Shown here: positions 32,550 to 42,455 of the stretch, one piece after another
Position numbering within the stretch: position 1 is the first letter of the stretch
Layout: each line of letters starts with the position of its first letter
Source of the DNA: an uncultured Christensenellaceae bacterium
Lineage (GTDB): Bacteria > Bacillota > Clostridia > Christensenellales > UBA3700
Direction: 5' to 3'
DNA: 64,000 nucleotides
Assembly (NCBI GenBank): GCA_910587685.1
Contig: CAJUMY010000001.1
Span: 62,001-126,000 of the forward strand
Notes under the pieces: generated by a model
Told to the model about the DNA's origin: nothing
Database searches by the model: none
The model's input: the letters and a program-made list of their open reading frames with translations, nothing else
Made by a program: the position numbers and the translations under genes

Positions 32550-35500
32550 TCATTTTTTAACGTAAAGCACGTAGAACGAATACTTTCGCCCGTTCCTCGA
32601 AAATACGTATCCGTCGTATGCGTAACGGGAATTCTCAGCCCTTGCGTAAGATATGTAAGTTCCGATATACGTATCCTCTTCTTCTATTTCGCCGAAAATA
32701 ATGTTATTCTTTATTGCGGTCTCGTATACCGCTATGCCCACGGTTTCGCCTCTCTTAAAGGCTTCTTTATACTTAGACGCGACGCAACTTGCGTCAAGGC
32801 TATTCTCAACTCTATGCGACGATACGAACGTTCTGTCCGGATATTCTTTAGTACCGTCAATAGAAAAATACGAGTTAGTAATATAATCGTATACTATATT
32901 TGCAATATATTCGCTGCCGAACTCGGGAGTATGATCGGTATTGATATCCTTATCCGACATCAAAGTATAAAGATGATTGAACCACTCTCCTTTGAGTCCG
33001 TCTTTTTCGATATTAGACTTCGAGTTGCCCCAAGTCGGGTCGCTCGCATACCATACTCCGTCTATAAGTACCTTGTTCCATGCATGGCTACCGCCTGCGC
33101 TGCCGGTTATCTTGAGCGCGCGTATACCTTCGAGTCCGCACATTACGGTCATAGCCTTCGCCATACCGTTACATACCGCTATACCGTCGTAAAATACGCC
33201 TTCGAGATAGAAACAGCGTCTCGGATAAACCGTATGATAATTATTGGAGTTTAGCGTCCCTTCGTATCTTGCCGAAGCGTCGTCGTAAACGACGTTCGCA
33301 ACTATCCATTCGAATATCGCCTTTACCTTATCGTAATTGCTCATTGTATCGTCAACTATGCTTCGCATAACTTTCTTCACGGTCTCGTACATCATCTCGG
33401 CAGGCGAACCCGCTATCGGCTCAGGTCTTACTCCCTCTTCTATAACGTAGTAGAGTTCGTCAACTGCGTACACCGTTTGCGATTTTTCCCACGAATATAT
33501 CTTGAATTCGTCAAAATCCGCGTTTCTCGGAGTATCCGTTTCAAACGGTTTTTCATAGTTGAGCTCGACTCTTTCAGCGGTCGGCATATAGTTGCCCTCT
33601 CCGAGCTCGTAAGGAACGTTGGTCGAACTCAGATTCCACTTAAAGACGAGCCTGTTCCCACTATAATTTATTTGGAACTTCAGCGACACAGGCTCTTTGT
33701 AATTCTTTATGGCTTTACGCATAAATTCTTCGGCTTTCTCCGCAAGCGGCTTGTCTTTGAGTCCCATATACGTCGAGTACACCTCAAGCGAAAAAGGATA
33801 CGCGTCTACAGAACTGCCTACAGTCCAGAGCATATTATCGAACGTCGCGTTGGGATACGCTCTCTTTTTTGAGATAGTCATGAACGAATAGAAAAACAGT
33901 ATTTCGAATTCCTCTTCGGAAGTTATCACCGAGTCGTACGTCTCGCCCATATACTCGAACTTAGCTATTTGATACTTGTTCTCGTACTGTATGCGGCGAT
34001 AGGTCTGCTCTTGCGACGCTATCTCTTCGCCTCCGACTATCCTTACGACCTTATATTTGTCGCCGTCAAGGAAATCTTTCTCTTTGGCGTATATAACGTT
34101 TGAGTTCTCCTCTCCGTAATATTTCTTACCCGTACGCAAATTCACAGCGTAGACGCTGCAACCGTCGCCCAGCTCTTTATACGTTATCTTGATATTGGGA
34201 TAGCTGTTATCAATGCTCGCTTTTATTCCCCTCGGAGTATAATCGCTTACGTTTATCTTGACTTTAGTCACGAAATCGTAGCCGCTCATATGAACTCTTA
34301 TCTCGTGCGATCCGTACCCTACTTCGTCCAAAAAGCCGGAACTTATTGTGAGCGTCTTCGAGTCGACGGAATATTCGCTCTCCGAAAGACGTACGCTGTC
34401 AAAACTGACCTTCGCCGAAGTTATCCTTCCCGACAAGCCGATGGTAAGCGGTACTCCCGAATAAAGTTCGTATTCGTATAAAGGTTTTTCCGCAGAGACG
34501 ATACTCGCGCCAGACAGATCCGATACCAATATGTTGAAGGTATCGTATTCCGAACCGAAATATACACGTCCCGTGATAATCGCGCCGACGGAAAAGTCCT
34601 TGAAGTAATCGCTCTTGACACTAACTACTCCGTTGCCTATAGAAAAATCGTTCTTGTCCGCAAACGGCAACTCTACGTCGGTCACGGTGTTCTCTCCGTC
34701 GAAATAGATCAAAACGTCCGACGAAGACGCCGCCGCATACGTGATAAACGAAGTATATACATCTACGCTTCCGTTGACAAAGGCGTATTTTACCTTCTTC
34801 TCGTATCTAGCGCCGTCGGAAATATTGATAAATCCGAACGTAAGCGTCGAATCTTCGTCAACAGCGTAATCGATGTTCTTAACTACGAGTTTAGCGCTCA
34901 TGCCGTTCACCGAAAGAACGTAATCTCTATCCTTTTCGAAATCTATCCTTTTCCCGTCTCGAATAATATACGCGTAACTCAGCTCGTTCCTATACATTTC
35001 GAACGATACGGTCGGCAATGCCGATTTACGTACCGAAACATATTCCTTATCGTCTAAAGATACGCGTCTTACGTCCTTTATCGTAACGTTAACTACCGTC
35101 AGCTCTCCGCTATCGAAAAGCACGAACAGTCTCGGAGCAGTAGTTCCCGAATAGTTATCGAAAATCTCCGCGCTCAGCTTCAGCGAACAATCGGAAAATG
35201 TATATTGAGTCGCGTCGACGACTTCGTTCTCGATGCGTACTTCTTCAACTGCTTTATTCCCTACCTCGAGAGAAGAATACGTTACTTCGGCGAACTTTCC
35301 CTCTCCTACGTTATGTACCAAAGCTCTCGTTTCGATAACGTCGCCGATTTTTACAATAACGCTCGTCTTTTCGCTGTCGATAGAATAATTGTTATCGCCT
35401 TTGCCGTATACTACCGCTTTGTATTCGCCGATCGCGAGCGAACAGTCCAAAAATCCTATATTATCCGTCACGGTGTAACTGTTACCGCCTAAAGAAATAA

Positions 35501-35924
35501 CGTATCCCGCGCTGTCTCTATCGTAATTTTTGATAACGTACCTTACGTTTCCGCCTGCCAAGTAAGCGAACTCGACGTCGGGGATCTCTATAGCAGTCTT
35601 ATTGACTACGGCTATCTTAGCGACGTCGGAATCTTTATATATCATACCGTCGCCGACTGCCTGTACCGAAACTTCGAACGAGCCTCTGTCTACCAACTTA
35701 TGGTGCGGCTCTATCGACGTGAACTTTTTGTCGTTATAGCTTATACGATATTCGCTTGCGTTAGGCACAGCGTCCCAGTTTACCGTAGAGGTCTCGGCAT
35801 TATAACTCAACTTCGGCGTAGCTATCTTGCCGAAAAGAAAACATCCGCCAAGCATAGCAATGCTTGCCGCGATCACAATCACCACAGCTATATATTTAAG
35901 GAACTTCATTCCGTGTCTATCCAT
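32550..35924 (-). CDS. Large lipoprotein with beta-sandwich repeats and a C-terminal transglutaminase-like domain
   Basis: The 1124-residue protein begins with a membrane segment ending in the lipobox MLGGC, so it should be exported and lipid-anchored. A fibronectin-like stretch follows (LSYNAETSTVNWDAVPNASEYRISY), then about 600 residues of repeated beta-rich modules. The last 300 residues form a transglutaminase/protease-like domain with Cys918 in DGIAVCNGMAKA, His947 in GSHAWNKV and Asp962 in WYASDPTWG, the expected catalytic triad. The ribosome-binding site GGAGG is 11 bases from the ATG. Such proteins are common on Clostridia surfaces; target and reaction direction are unknown. Confidence 0.8.
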   Translation of the reverse strand: MDRHGMKFLKYIAVVIVIAASIAMLGGCFLFGKIATPKLSYNAETSTVNWDAVPNASEYRISYNDKKFTSIEPHHKLVDRGSFEVSVQAVGDGMIYKDSDVAKIAVVNKTAIEIPDVEFAYLAGGNVRYVIKNYDRDSAGYVISLGGNSYTVTDNIGFLDCSLAIGEYKAVVYGKGDNNYSIDSEKTSVIVKIGDVIETRALVHNVGEGKFAEVTYSSLEVGNKAVEEVRIENEVVDATQYTFSDCSLKLSAEIFDNYSGTTAPRLFVLFDSGELTVVNVTIKDVRRVSLDDKEYVSVRKSALPTVSFEMYRNELSYAYIIRDGKRIDFEKDRDYVLSVNGMSAKLVVKNIDYAVDEDSTLTFGFINISDGARYEKKVKYAFVNGSVDVYTSFITYAAASSSDVLIYFDGENTVTDVELPFADKNDFSIGNGVVSVKSDYFKDFSVGAIITGRVYFGSEYDTFNILVSDLSGASIVSAEKPLYEYELYSGVPLTIGLSGRITSAKVSFDSVRLSESEYSVDSKTLTISSGFLDEVGYGSHEIRVHMSGYDFVTKVKINVSDYTPRGIKASIDNSYPNIKITYKELGDGCSVYAVNLRTGKKYYGEENSNVIYAKEKDFLDGDKYKVVRIVGGEEIASQEQTYRRIQYENKYQIAKFEYMGETYDSVITSEEEFEILFFYSFMTISKKRAYPNATFDNMLWTVGSSVDAYPFSLEVYSTYMGLKDKPLAEKAEEFMRKAIKNYKEPVSLKFQINYSGNRLVFKWNLSSTNVPYELGEGNYMPTAERVELNYEKPFETDTPRNADFDEFKIYSWEKSQTVYAVDELYYVIEEGVRPEPIAGSPAEMMYETVKKVMRSIVDDTMSNYDKVKAIFEWIVANVVYDDASARYEGTLNSNNYHTVYPRRCFYLEGVFYDGIAVCNGMAKAMTVMCGLEGIRALKITGSAGGSHAWNKVLIDGVWYASDPTWGNSKSNIEKDGLKGEWFNHLYTLMSDKDINTDHTPEFGSEYIANIVYDYITNSYFSIDGTKEYPDRTFVSSHRVENSLDASCVASKYKEAFKRGETVGIAVYETAIKNNIIFGEIEEEDTYIGTYISYARAENSRYAYDGYVFSRNGRKYSFYVLYVKK

Positions 35925-36054
35925 CTGAATATATTCCTCCGATTCTATCTTTACGTTATCATTTTAACATATATTCCAAGCATTTTCTACACTTTTTAAT
36001 ATATTTGCATTATAATTGCGTTAATTTTAATTAAATATTAATGATTTTATTATG

Positions 36055-36084
36055 AAAAAAGGAGCTTACTCTCCGTAATGCTCC
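36055..36084 (-). terminator. Terminator of the antiporter gene
   Basis: GGAGC (36061-36065) and GCTCC (36080-36084) form the stem, followed on the minus strand by TTTTTT. It lies about 60 bases past the antiporter stop. Confidence 0.7.
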
Positions 36085-36145
36085 CGATTTTTCCATATTT
36101 TTCATTACCGTTCGCGCTAAAGCGCGACAAAGGTCGATTTTTCGA

Positions 36146-37615
36146 TTAGTTTTTATCTTCGTCCGCGACGGCTTCGTTTTGATTGGCTTCCGCGGTGTTT
36201 TCGTTATTGGTAAGCGCGTCGTGTATCGTCTCGCGCATAGAAGGCGTATCCAAATCATGAAGATGATCGTATGCCGTAGACGACATATCGAGCGGCTTTT
36301 CCGCGATAGCGTTCGCTATCGAAGGAACGTTCCCGTCGCATAAGTCGCTTGGAAGTTCTACGCCGACCTGATCTGCCGCCATTTCCTTTTTCGATTTTTT
36401 ATAAGCAAGTTTCAAAAGTATCGGCGTCATGAGCGACGATACTACGACGAGCAAAATAGCCGCCGTCAAATATTGAGATTCCAAAAGTCCTGCCGTTATG
36501 CCCTTCGTTGCGACGATAAGACAAACTTCGCCTCTCGCCATCATTCCGAGACCCACCTGCGCGGACTCTCTCCACGTATACTTGCATATCTTGGCGCCTG
36601 CGCCGCAACCTAAGAACTTAGCAAGAAGTCCTGCTACAACGAAAGCAACGGCAAATCCTATTACCGCTGGATCGAAAAGTCCTTCTGAAGTCGCTGAAAG
36701 TCCTATATTGCAAAAGAACACGGGAGAGAAAAGCATATACGAGTTAATATCCACTTTTCTTTCGACGTATTGTGTCTCTTTCATATTGGAAAGCATTATA
36801 CCTGCCATATATGCGCCCGTAATATCGGCAATTCCGAATACTGCTTCCGCAATATACGCAAAGGCGAAACATATAGCCAAACTTATAATGGGAACTCTTC
36901 TCTTATTCGGAAACTTCTTCCCCATCCACTTGAAAATATAATGGCACATGATACCGACGACTATAGCGAACACGAAGAATCCCGCGGTCTTTAGGAAAAT
37001 ATCCAAATAGTTTACCCCGCCTTCGCCGCCCGACTGTCCGCCGATACCGATGATGATCGTAAGTATGATTATTCCGATGATATCGTCAAGAATAGCGGCG
37101 CTCAATATAGATACGCCTACCTTTCCCTTAAGTTTTCCCATCTCCTTGAGCACTTCGACCGTGATACCTACGGACGTTGCCGTCAAAATAACGCCGACGA
37201 AAAGGTTCTTCAAGATATGTTCCGAACCGAAACCGAAGAACAGTCCCGCAACCAGAAAGCCGAGCCCCAAAGGCACGATAACGCCGAGTAACGTTATGAC
37301 TACGGAAGGCAAACCGTTCTGCTTTATCTCTTTAAGATTGGTATCGAGACCTGCGGAAAACATTATGAGAATAACTCCTATCTCAGCTATTACCTTAAGT
37401 TCGGTACTCGTTGTGATTATTGCGTGGTCTCTAAGAAGAAACGGTCCCAGCAAAAGTCCCGTAAGTATAGCTCCGACAACCTGAGGCAAACCGAGTTTTC
37501 TCATCAAAATGCCGAGCACCTTAGTAGTGATTAGTATTATAGCGAGGGTCAGAAATATCCTGTAATCAAAAGAAGGTACTTCCGATATGCCCAATAAAAT
37601 GCTGTTCATAAACAT
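36146..37615 (-). CDS. Cation:proton antiporter (CPA2/KefB-like membrane domain)
   Basis: This 489-residue protein has about 12 hydrophobic segments and typical CPA2 features: GLPQVVGAILTGLLLGP, FSAGLDTNLKEI, the paired-aspartate-type segment AAILDDIIGIIIL, and GMMARGEVCLIVAT. Such carriers exchange Na+ or K+ for protons across the membrane. The last 80 residues are hydrophilic and acidic, rich in D, E and N, with no recognised TrkA-type nucleotide domain. It appears to be a single gene with its own terminator. The ion cannot be assigned from sequence. Confidence 0.9.
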   Translation of the reverse strand: MFMNSILLGISEVPSFDYRIFLTLAIILITTKVLGILMRKLGLPQVVGAILTGLLLGPFLLRDHAIITTSTELKVIAEIGVILIMFSAGLDTNLKEIKQNGLPSVVITLLGVIVPLGLGFLVAGLFFGFGSEHILKNLFVGVILTATSVGITVEVLKEMGKLKGKVGVSILSAAILDDIIGIIILTIIIGIGGQSGGEGGVNYLDIFLKTAGFFVFAIVVGIMCHYIFKWMGKKFPNKRRVPIISLAICFAFAYIAEAVFGIADITGAYMAGIMLSNMKETQYVERKVDINSYMLFSPVFFCNIGLSATSEGLFDPAVIGFAVAFVVAGLLAKFLGCGAGAKICKYTWRESAQVGLGMMARGEVCLIVATKGITAGLLESQYLTAAILLVVVSSLMTPILLKLAYKKSKKEMAADQVGVELPSDLCDGNVPSIANAIAEKPLDMSSTAYDHLHDLDTPSMRETIHDALTNNENTAEANQNEAVADEDKN

Positions 37616-37749
37616 AAAACCGTCCCAATCGTAGCTATATAATATAAAAGGTTCGAAAAAAGCAAATATACTCTCCCCGAACTTCTAATACATTTTAAGT
37701 TACTTGAGCGTTATTGTCAACCATATCGACGGTGTTTTTAGCAAAATGA

Positions 37750-37791
37750 AAAATAAAAAAATTAGCAACGCCAAAATAATGGCATTGCTAA
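37750..37791 (-). terminator. Terminator of ydbC-like gene
   Basis: TTAGCAA-GCCA (37762-37773) pairs with TGGC-TTGCTAA (37780-37791) with one mismatch, followed on the minus strand by TTTTTTTATTTTTC. Confidence 0.85.
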
Positions 37792-37868
37792 ATGTCTGAA
37801 TCAATAATATATTTTCGCTCTATTGCAACTGATGCGTTACAAAATAACGGAAATTTTATCCGATAGGA

Positions 37869-38105
37869 TCAGTCGAGATCTATCTTGTTAAGAAGAGCTT
37901 TGAGATTAGCCATCTCTTCCTTACTGAGCGTCACTCCCTTGCCCATCTTTTCGCCGTCCGGCGCCCACTCGCGAATATCGTATTTAGGCTCTTTGCCGTT
38001 CCAACTGATATAATTGACTACCTTTTTCCAACCCTTATTAGATTCGGATAAACTGCCGAGAGTCTCCACTATCTCATAATTGAAAGTTGCCTTTTCGTCT
38101 GCCAT
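37869..38105 (-). CDS. YdbC-family PC4-like single-stranded nucleic-acid-binding protein
   Basis: The 78-residue protein, from the ATG at 38105 (MADEKATFNYEIVETLG), matches the bacterial PC4/YdbC family, with KGWKKVVNYISWNGKEPKYDIREW and MGKGVTLSKEEM. Homologues dimerise and bind single-stranded DNA or RNA; the cellular role is unclear. I chose the short form because GAGGAGG lies seven bases before that ATG and the 29 extra residues of the longer frame are non-family. It stands alone with its own terminator. Confidence 0.92.
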   Translation of the reverse strand: MADEKATFNYEIVETLGSLSESNKGWKKVVNYISWNGKEPKYDIREWAPDGEKMGKGVTLSKEEMANLKALLNKIDLD

Positions 38106-38196
38106 GATTGCCTCCTCAAGATACCGCTTGTTTATATTATTATATTTATATAATATCATATAAATATTATAATTACAATCTAATTTTGGCAAAAAT

Positions 38197-38225
38197 TTGA
38201 TTGAATTTTATTAATTTTTTATTAA
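38197..38225 (+). promoter_or_regulatory. Possible rubrerythrin promoter
   Basis: TTGATT (38197-38202) and TATTAA (38220-38225) are 17 bases apart, about 115 bases before the gene. The region is very AT-rich, so chance matches are likely. Confidence 0.3.
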
Positions 38226-38342
38226 GATTCGTCATATAGTGCTCTGCAATGCCGATTTTGCGTATCCGCGCCTTCCCATCTCCGTATATCTGTAAAAGTT
38301 ATGGCAATAATTTCGTTATAAAGTCAACAAGGAGACGAACAT

Positions 38343-38942
38343 ATGAATTATTCAAATTTAGCACAGTCAAAGACGTATTCCAATCTAGTCAACGCGTTCG
38401 CGGGAGAGTGTCAGGCGCGCACCCGCTATACGATGCTCGCAGAAAAGTGTAAAACCGCCGGCTTTTGCGCTTTGAGCAAATTCGTAAAAACCATAGCGAA
38501 AAACGAATTCGAACACGCGGAAAGAATATACAATTTCATCGCGGCATCTTCGGATAAAGCTATCCCCTCTCTCAACGTCAATTCCGGCTATCCGTTCAAG
38601 GAAAAAGAAAACGACCTTATCGAAGCATTCCGCTATGCTGCAGAAAACGAAGGAGAAGAGGCGCAGGAAATATATCCCAGCTTTTCCAGAATAGCGCGCG
38701 AAGAAGGTTTCGATATCATCGCGGACTTCTTTGAAAAACTCGTACAAATAGAAAGCTGTCATAAAAAAGCGTTCACCGAACTTTACGAGCATCTCAAAAA
38801 CGGTACTCTGTACAAGAGAGTAAATTCCATCAAATGGAAATGCTCTCTCTGCGGATTCGAAGCGACGGCAAAAGAAGCATGGCAGAAATGTCCCGTTTGC
38901 GGAGCTGCGCAGGGCGAAATAATGCTCGAAATGAGCGAGTGA
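38343..38942 (+). CDS. Rubrerythrin
   Basis: Rubrerythrin reduces hydrogen peroxide in anaerobes. The 199-residue protein has a ferritin-like diiron domain with NAFAGECQARTRY, NEFEHAERIY and later REEGFDIIADFFEKLVQIE and ESCHKKAF. A C-terminal rubredoxin-like domain follows, with CSLCGF and CPVCGA, the four cysteines for iron. AAGGAG lies before the ATG. It is a single plus-strand gene, convergent with the beta-galactosidase. Its presence supports an obligate anaerobe. Confidence 0.95.
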   Translation: MNYSNLAQSKTYSNLVNAFAGECQARTRYTMLAEKCKTAGFCALSKFVKTIAKNEFEHAERIYNFIAASSDKAIPSLNVNSGYPFKEKENDLIEAFRYAAENEGEEAQEIYPSFSRIAREEGFDIIADFFEKLVQIESCHKKAFTELYEHLKNGTLYKRVNSIKWKCSLCGFEATAKEAWQKCPVCGAAQGEIMLEMSE

Positions 38943-39001
38943 CAAAACGTCCGCTCATAAATCGGTTTTTATAAACGGAACTCTTAGATAAAACGAATAA
39001 T

Positions 39002-39042
39002 ATAAAAGGAACGGATCCGACGCGGAAACCGTTCCTTTATCT
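39002..39042. terminator. Shared terminator of rubrerythrin and beta-galactosidase
   Basis: AAAGGAACGG (39005-39014) pairs perfectly with CCGTTCCTTT (39029-39038). T residues occur on both outer sides, which suits the two convergent genes. Confidence 0.8.
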
Positions 39043-39055
39043 TATTCAAAATGCT

Positions 39056-42000
39056 TTACGCCTGCTCTTTCTTTATAGGAACGAGTCTAAACGAATAGCC
39101 GTATTTTCTTCCGAGAATCAACCTGAATTCGCTTCTCGCGTCGGGTCCGCAACTATTAGAACCTATTCCTCTCATAAATCCGCTTATATGGACTATAGTA
39201 TTGCCCGAATCGTACACGTCCTCTCTGTGCTTCGCCTTCGCCAAAACCGAATCCTCGATTCGCGTCGCCTTGAAATTGAACGGCGTATTCTTCGCGACTA
39301 TCTTGAGTCCCGCTCCCGACTTGTTCGTGATCTCCGCCCAACGGACTTCGCTCATATTGCCCGAATCTTGCGGTTTGATATAGTTATCTTCGAACTCTCC
39401 TACCTTTTTAGAGTGTATGCCCATAAGCGCGTGCGACTTGCAGTCGGAGTAGTTTTCAAAATCGCCGAGTCCGTAGAAGCGTGTATTGACAAACTCCTTA
39501 GGCATCTCCAAAACGCTGCCTATCTTCGGCATATCTATCTTCTCTCCGCTTTGCGTAACGTCTACGTCTATATCAACTACGCCGTTAGAATGTATCTTAT
39601 ATGTATACTCGAATCTTAAAGTAGCTTTCTTTAATCCGAACGACTGATACGTCGTCTTGAATACGTAATGATTGCCGTCGACGTAAGGTATGTCGGTCAT
39701 ATCGCTCTTAATGAAAAATACTTTATCGAGACCTATCTGCGTCCAAGATTTCATAGCGTACATATAGTTGTCGATAGGCGCTCGCCATACGCTGGGTATT
39801 ATTCCCTTCTGTCTCTTCGGATTCTCGGGACGCATACTGACGTATTCTATTCCGTTCACATTATACGCGCGCAGAAAGCCGTCGATCTTATTGAACATTA
39901 TCTCACCGCCTACGAATCTCACGCCTATCGTGTCCTCGTTCTTGATGACCTGCATATCTTTCGTAGCGCGTACCATCTTCACTATCTGCGGAATATATTT
40001 GTTGAGTTCCAACTGCTCGAACGCAGCCTCTACGCCGTCCTTGAAATATCTGAAAGTAATATACGTATCAACGTCTTTTGCTATGCTCTTATGCTGTATT
40101 TCGACCGTCTTAGAAGTCATCGGCGCTACGCTTTCCGATAACACGCCGTCCTCCGCAACTTCTCCGTTCTCAAGAAGCTCCCAACGTATCTCGTATTCGC
40201 TTGCATCTGTAAAAGACGTCCTATTGGTTATCTCATACTCCCTTTCGCCGATCCTCGTTATCTTGAGCGGTCTATACGCGTTCTTCATCATATACGCGCC
40301 TATCGAAGGAGTCCTATCGGGATAGAAGAGTCCGTCCACGCAGAAATTGCCGTCGTGCTCGTATTCGCCGTGATCTCCGCCGTACGTATATTCGTATCTA
40401 TACTTAGACTTCTTACCGTGCTTAACGGCATGATCCGCCCATTCCCAAATACAGCCGCCCATGAGCCCTTCCGACTTATAAAACAAGTCGACGTAAAGAT
40501 CGAGACTTCCCGGTCCTACGCCCATTGCGTGAGCGTATTCGCAGAGGAAAAACGGAAGTTTGTAATATTTCTTCGGCAGTTTTCCATTCAAGTATCTTTC
40601 ATAGTGTTCGGTAGACGAGTACATATGCGAAACTACGTCGTAAGCCCAACGCTTCGTGCGACATACCGCCTCGTAATGCACGGGTATATCGACGTTCTCC
40701 TCTTCTTTGAGATACTTATAGCAGTAATCCTGACACTTATATCCTCCGGCTTCGTTACCCAAAGACCACATTACGACGGATACGCTGTTCCTGTCGCGAT
40801 AATACATCCTCTTAACTCTGTCTTTATAATGCTCCTTCCATCTAAGGTCGTTACTTATCATATTCGGTCTATAAAGCCTCAAATTGTACAAAGTGCCGTG
40901 AGTCTCGATGTCCGCTTCGTCAACTATATACAGACCGTAATAGTTAGCCGCCTTAATAAATAGCGGATCGGGCGGATAGTGCGACGTACGTACGGCGTTG
41001 ACGTTGTACTGTTTCATGAGTTCGATATCTTTTATAATGTCTTCTACGCTCATTACGTAACCCGCGCTCTCGGTCGTATCGTGATGATTGACTCCCAAAA
41101 GTTTTATCGGTACGCCGTTGAACTTGAATACGTTCTTATCTACGCTCACGTATCTGAATCCGACTTCCTGTCTTATACATTCGACGGTTTTTTCGCCTTT
41201 TATCACTTCTATGTAAAGAAAATACAATTTCGGCTTTTCCGCATTCCACTCTTCGACGTCAAGCGTAGTATCTATGACCGCGTTGAACTGAGAAGTTCCC
41301 TCTTCAGGCTCGATAGTATTTGTGTATTTTACGTTAGTCTTTCCGTCAAAAAGCGTATATTTGACCTTTACGTCATCAAGATCGCCCTCTATTTTAGCCT
41401 TCGCCTGCATACGGTAAGCGCGATCGCCGACCTTCGACGTAATAACGTGCATATCCCAAACGTAGACGTCTTCAAACTCCGTAATATAAACGTCGCGGAA
41501 TATTCCGTTCGATCTGAACATATCCTGCGCCTCAAGATAAGATCCGTTACACCACTTATATACGAGAACAACTATCTCGTTCTCTCCCTTTTGCAAAATA
41601 TCCGTAACGTCAAACTCCGCAGTATTATGGCTGCCTTCGCTGTAGCCAACGTACTTTCCGTTGACGTAGATCTCCATACACGAAACGACGCCGAGAAAAG
41701 TTATTATCCTCTTCTTGTCCTTTTTCTGTATGTCTATCTTTTTCCTGTAAATGCCTATTGAATTGTATAGCGTAACCTGCTCGTCGGTATCTAAACGCAT
41801 TTTATTCGGAGACTCGAGCGGAATTTCTTCGGGAATATTCGGAGGATCGCAAGGGAATTCGTAACGCTGGTTGACGTAAAACGGTTCTTCATATCCCGTA
41901 TACTGCCACATAGACGGAACTTGTACTTTACTGAAAGAATACCTGTCAAAATCTATCTCGCTCTTAGGAACTTCGTAAATATTCCTGAAATAAGCAAAGT

Positions 42001-42175
42001 CCCACTCTCCGTTCAATACCGTAACGCGTTTACTCTCATAACGCTCCGTAAGATACGTCGTATCGTCGCACGCAGTCTTTGACGAATGGGGAATAAAATA
42101 TGCCCTCGGAGGAAGTTTATTCTCCTCAAACAATGAAAAATCCTTATACTTTTTATGCTCGAATTTATACTTCAT
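39056..42175 (-). CDS. Beta-galactosidase, glycoside hydrolase family 2
   Basis: The 1039-residue protein follows the LacZ layout: sugar-binding sandwich, immunoglobulin-like domains, a TIM barrel at about residues 340-640 and C-terminal beta domains. The acid/base Glu475 lies in WSLGNEAGG and the nucleophile Glu546 in FLCEYAHAMG. GVNHHDT and VRTSHYPPDP are also typical. There is no signal peptide, so it acts on imported beta-galactosides in the cytoplasm. AGGAG precedes the ATG, and a strong promoter lies about 60 bases upstream. No transporter or regulator is adjacent. Confidence 0.94.
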   Translation of the reverse strand: MKYKFEHKKYKDFSLFEENKLPPRAYFIPHSSKTACDDTTYLTERYESKRVTVLNGEWDFAYFRNIYEVPKSEIDFDRYSFSKVQVPSMWQYTGYEEPFYVNQRYEFPCDPPNIPEEIPLESPNKMRLDTDEQVTLYNSIGIYRKKIDIQKKDKKRIITFLGVVSCMEIYVNGKYVGYSEGSHNTAEFDVTDILQKGENEIVVLVYKWCNGSYLEAQDMFRSNGIFRDVYITEFEDVYVWDMHVITSKVGDRAYRMQAKAKIEGDLDDVKVKYTLFDGKTNVKYTNTIEPEEGTSQFNAVIDTTLDVEEWNAEKPKLYFLYIEVIKGEKTVECIRQEVGFRYVSVDKNVFKFNGVPIKLLGVNHHDTTESAGYVMSVEDIIKDIELMKQYNVNAVRTSHYPPDPLFIKAANYYGLYIVDEADIETHGTLYNLRLYRPNMISNDLRWKEHYKDRVKRMYYRDRNSVSVVMWSLGNEAGGYKCQDYCYKYLKEEENVDIPVHYEAVCRTKRWAYDVVSHMYSSTEHYERYLNGKLPKKYYKLPFFLCEYAHAMGVGPGSLDLYVDLFYKSEGLMGGCIWEWADHAVKHGKKSKYRYEYTYGGDHGEYEHDGNFCVDGLFYPDRTPSIGAYMMKNAYRPLKITRIGEREYEITNRTSFTDASEYEIRWELLENGEVAEDGVLSESVAPMTSKTVEIQHKSIAKDVDTYITFRYFKDGVEAAFEQLELNKYIPQIVKMVRATKDMQVIKNEDTIGVRFVGGEIMFNKIDGFLRAYNVNGIEYVSMRPENPKRQKGIIPSVWRAPIDNYMYAMKSWTQIGLDKVFFIKSDMTDIPYVDGNHYVFKTTYQSFGLKKATLRFEYTYKIHSNGVVDIDVDVTQSGEKIDMPKIGSVLEMPKEFVNTRFYGLGDFENYSDCKSHALMGIHSKKVGEFEDNYIKPQDSGNMSEVRWAEITNKSGAGLKIVAKNTPFNFKATRIEDSVLAKAKHREDVYDSGNTIVHISGFMRGIGSNSCGPDARSEFRLILGRKYGYSFRLVPIKKEQA

Positions 42176-42232
42176 AATTTGCTCCTATATATAATTTTGA
42201 ATTAATAACGTCGATATAACCATTATGAATTT

Positions 42233-42261
42233 ATTATAGCATAAAATATGTACTAAATCAA
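42233..42261 (-). promoter_or_regulatory. Promoter of the beta-galactosidase gene
   Basis: TTGATT (42261-42256) and a perfect TATAAT (42238-42233) on the minus strand, spacer 17. Confidence 0.7.
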
Positions 42262-42411
42262 TACAGAATTAAAACATTATAATATAAATTAAATTATAAT
42301 CTCATTTTAGTTCCTCAATGTTATTTTATAGAAACATATACGACCGATATGAAACCGGAAATTCGATATTTTACCGATAGAGTATAACGGCTATAGATAA
42401 AACTTTACAAA

Positions 42412-42449
42412 ACAATAAAACTATACCTATATAGCTATAGTAGGTATAG
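42412..42449 (-). terminator. Terminator of the YccF gene
   Basis: CTATACCTA (42421-42429) pairs perfectly with TAGGTATAG (42441-42449), followed on the minus strand by TTTTATT. Confidence 0.75.
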
Positions 42450-42455
42450 AGTTAG

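Noticed and set aside
29702..36145. Recently acquired island
   Set aside because: No integrase, transposase, repeats, tRNA junction or shift in codon use was visible around the lipoprotein-glycosidase-AlkD operon.
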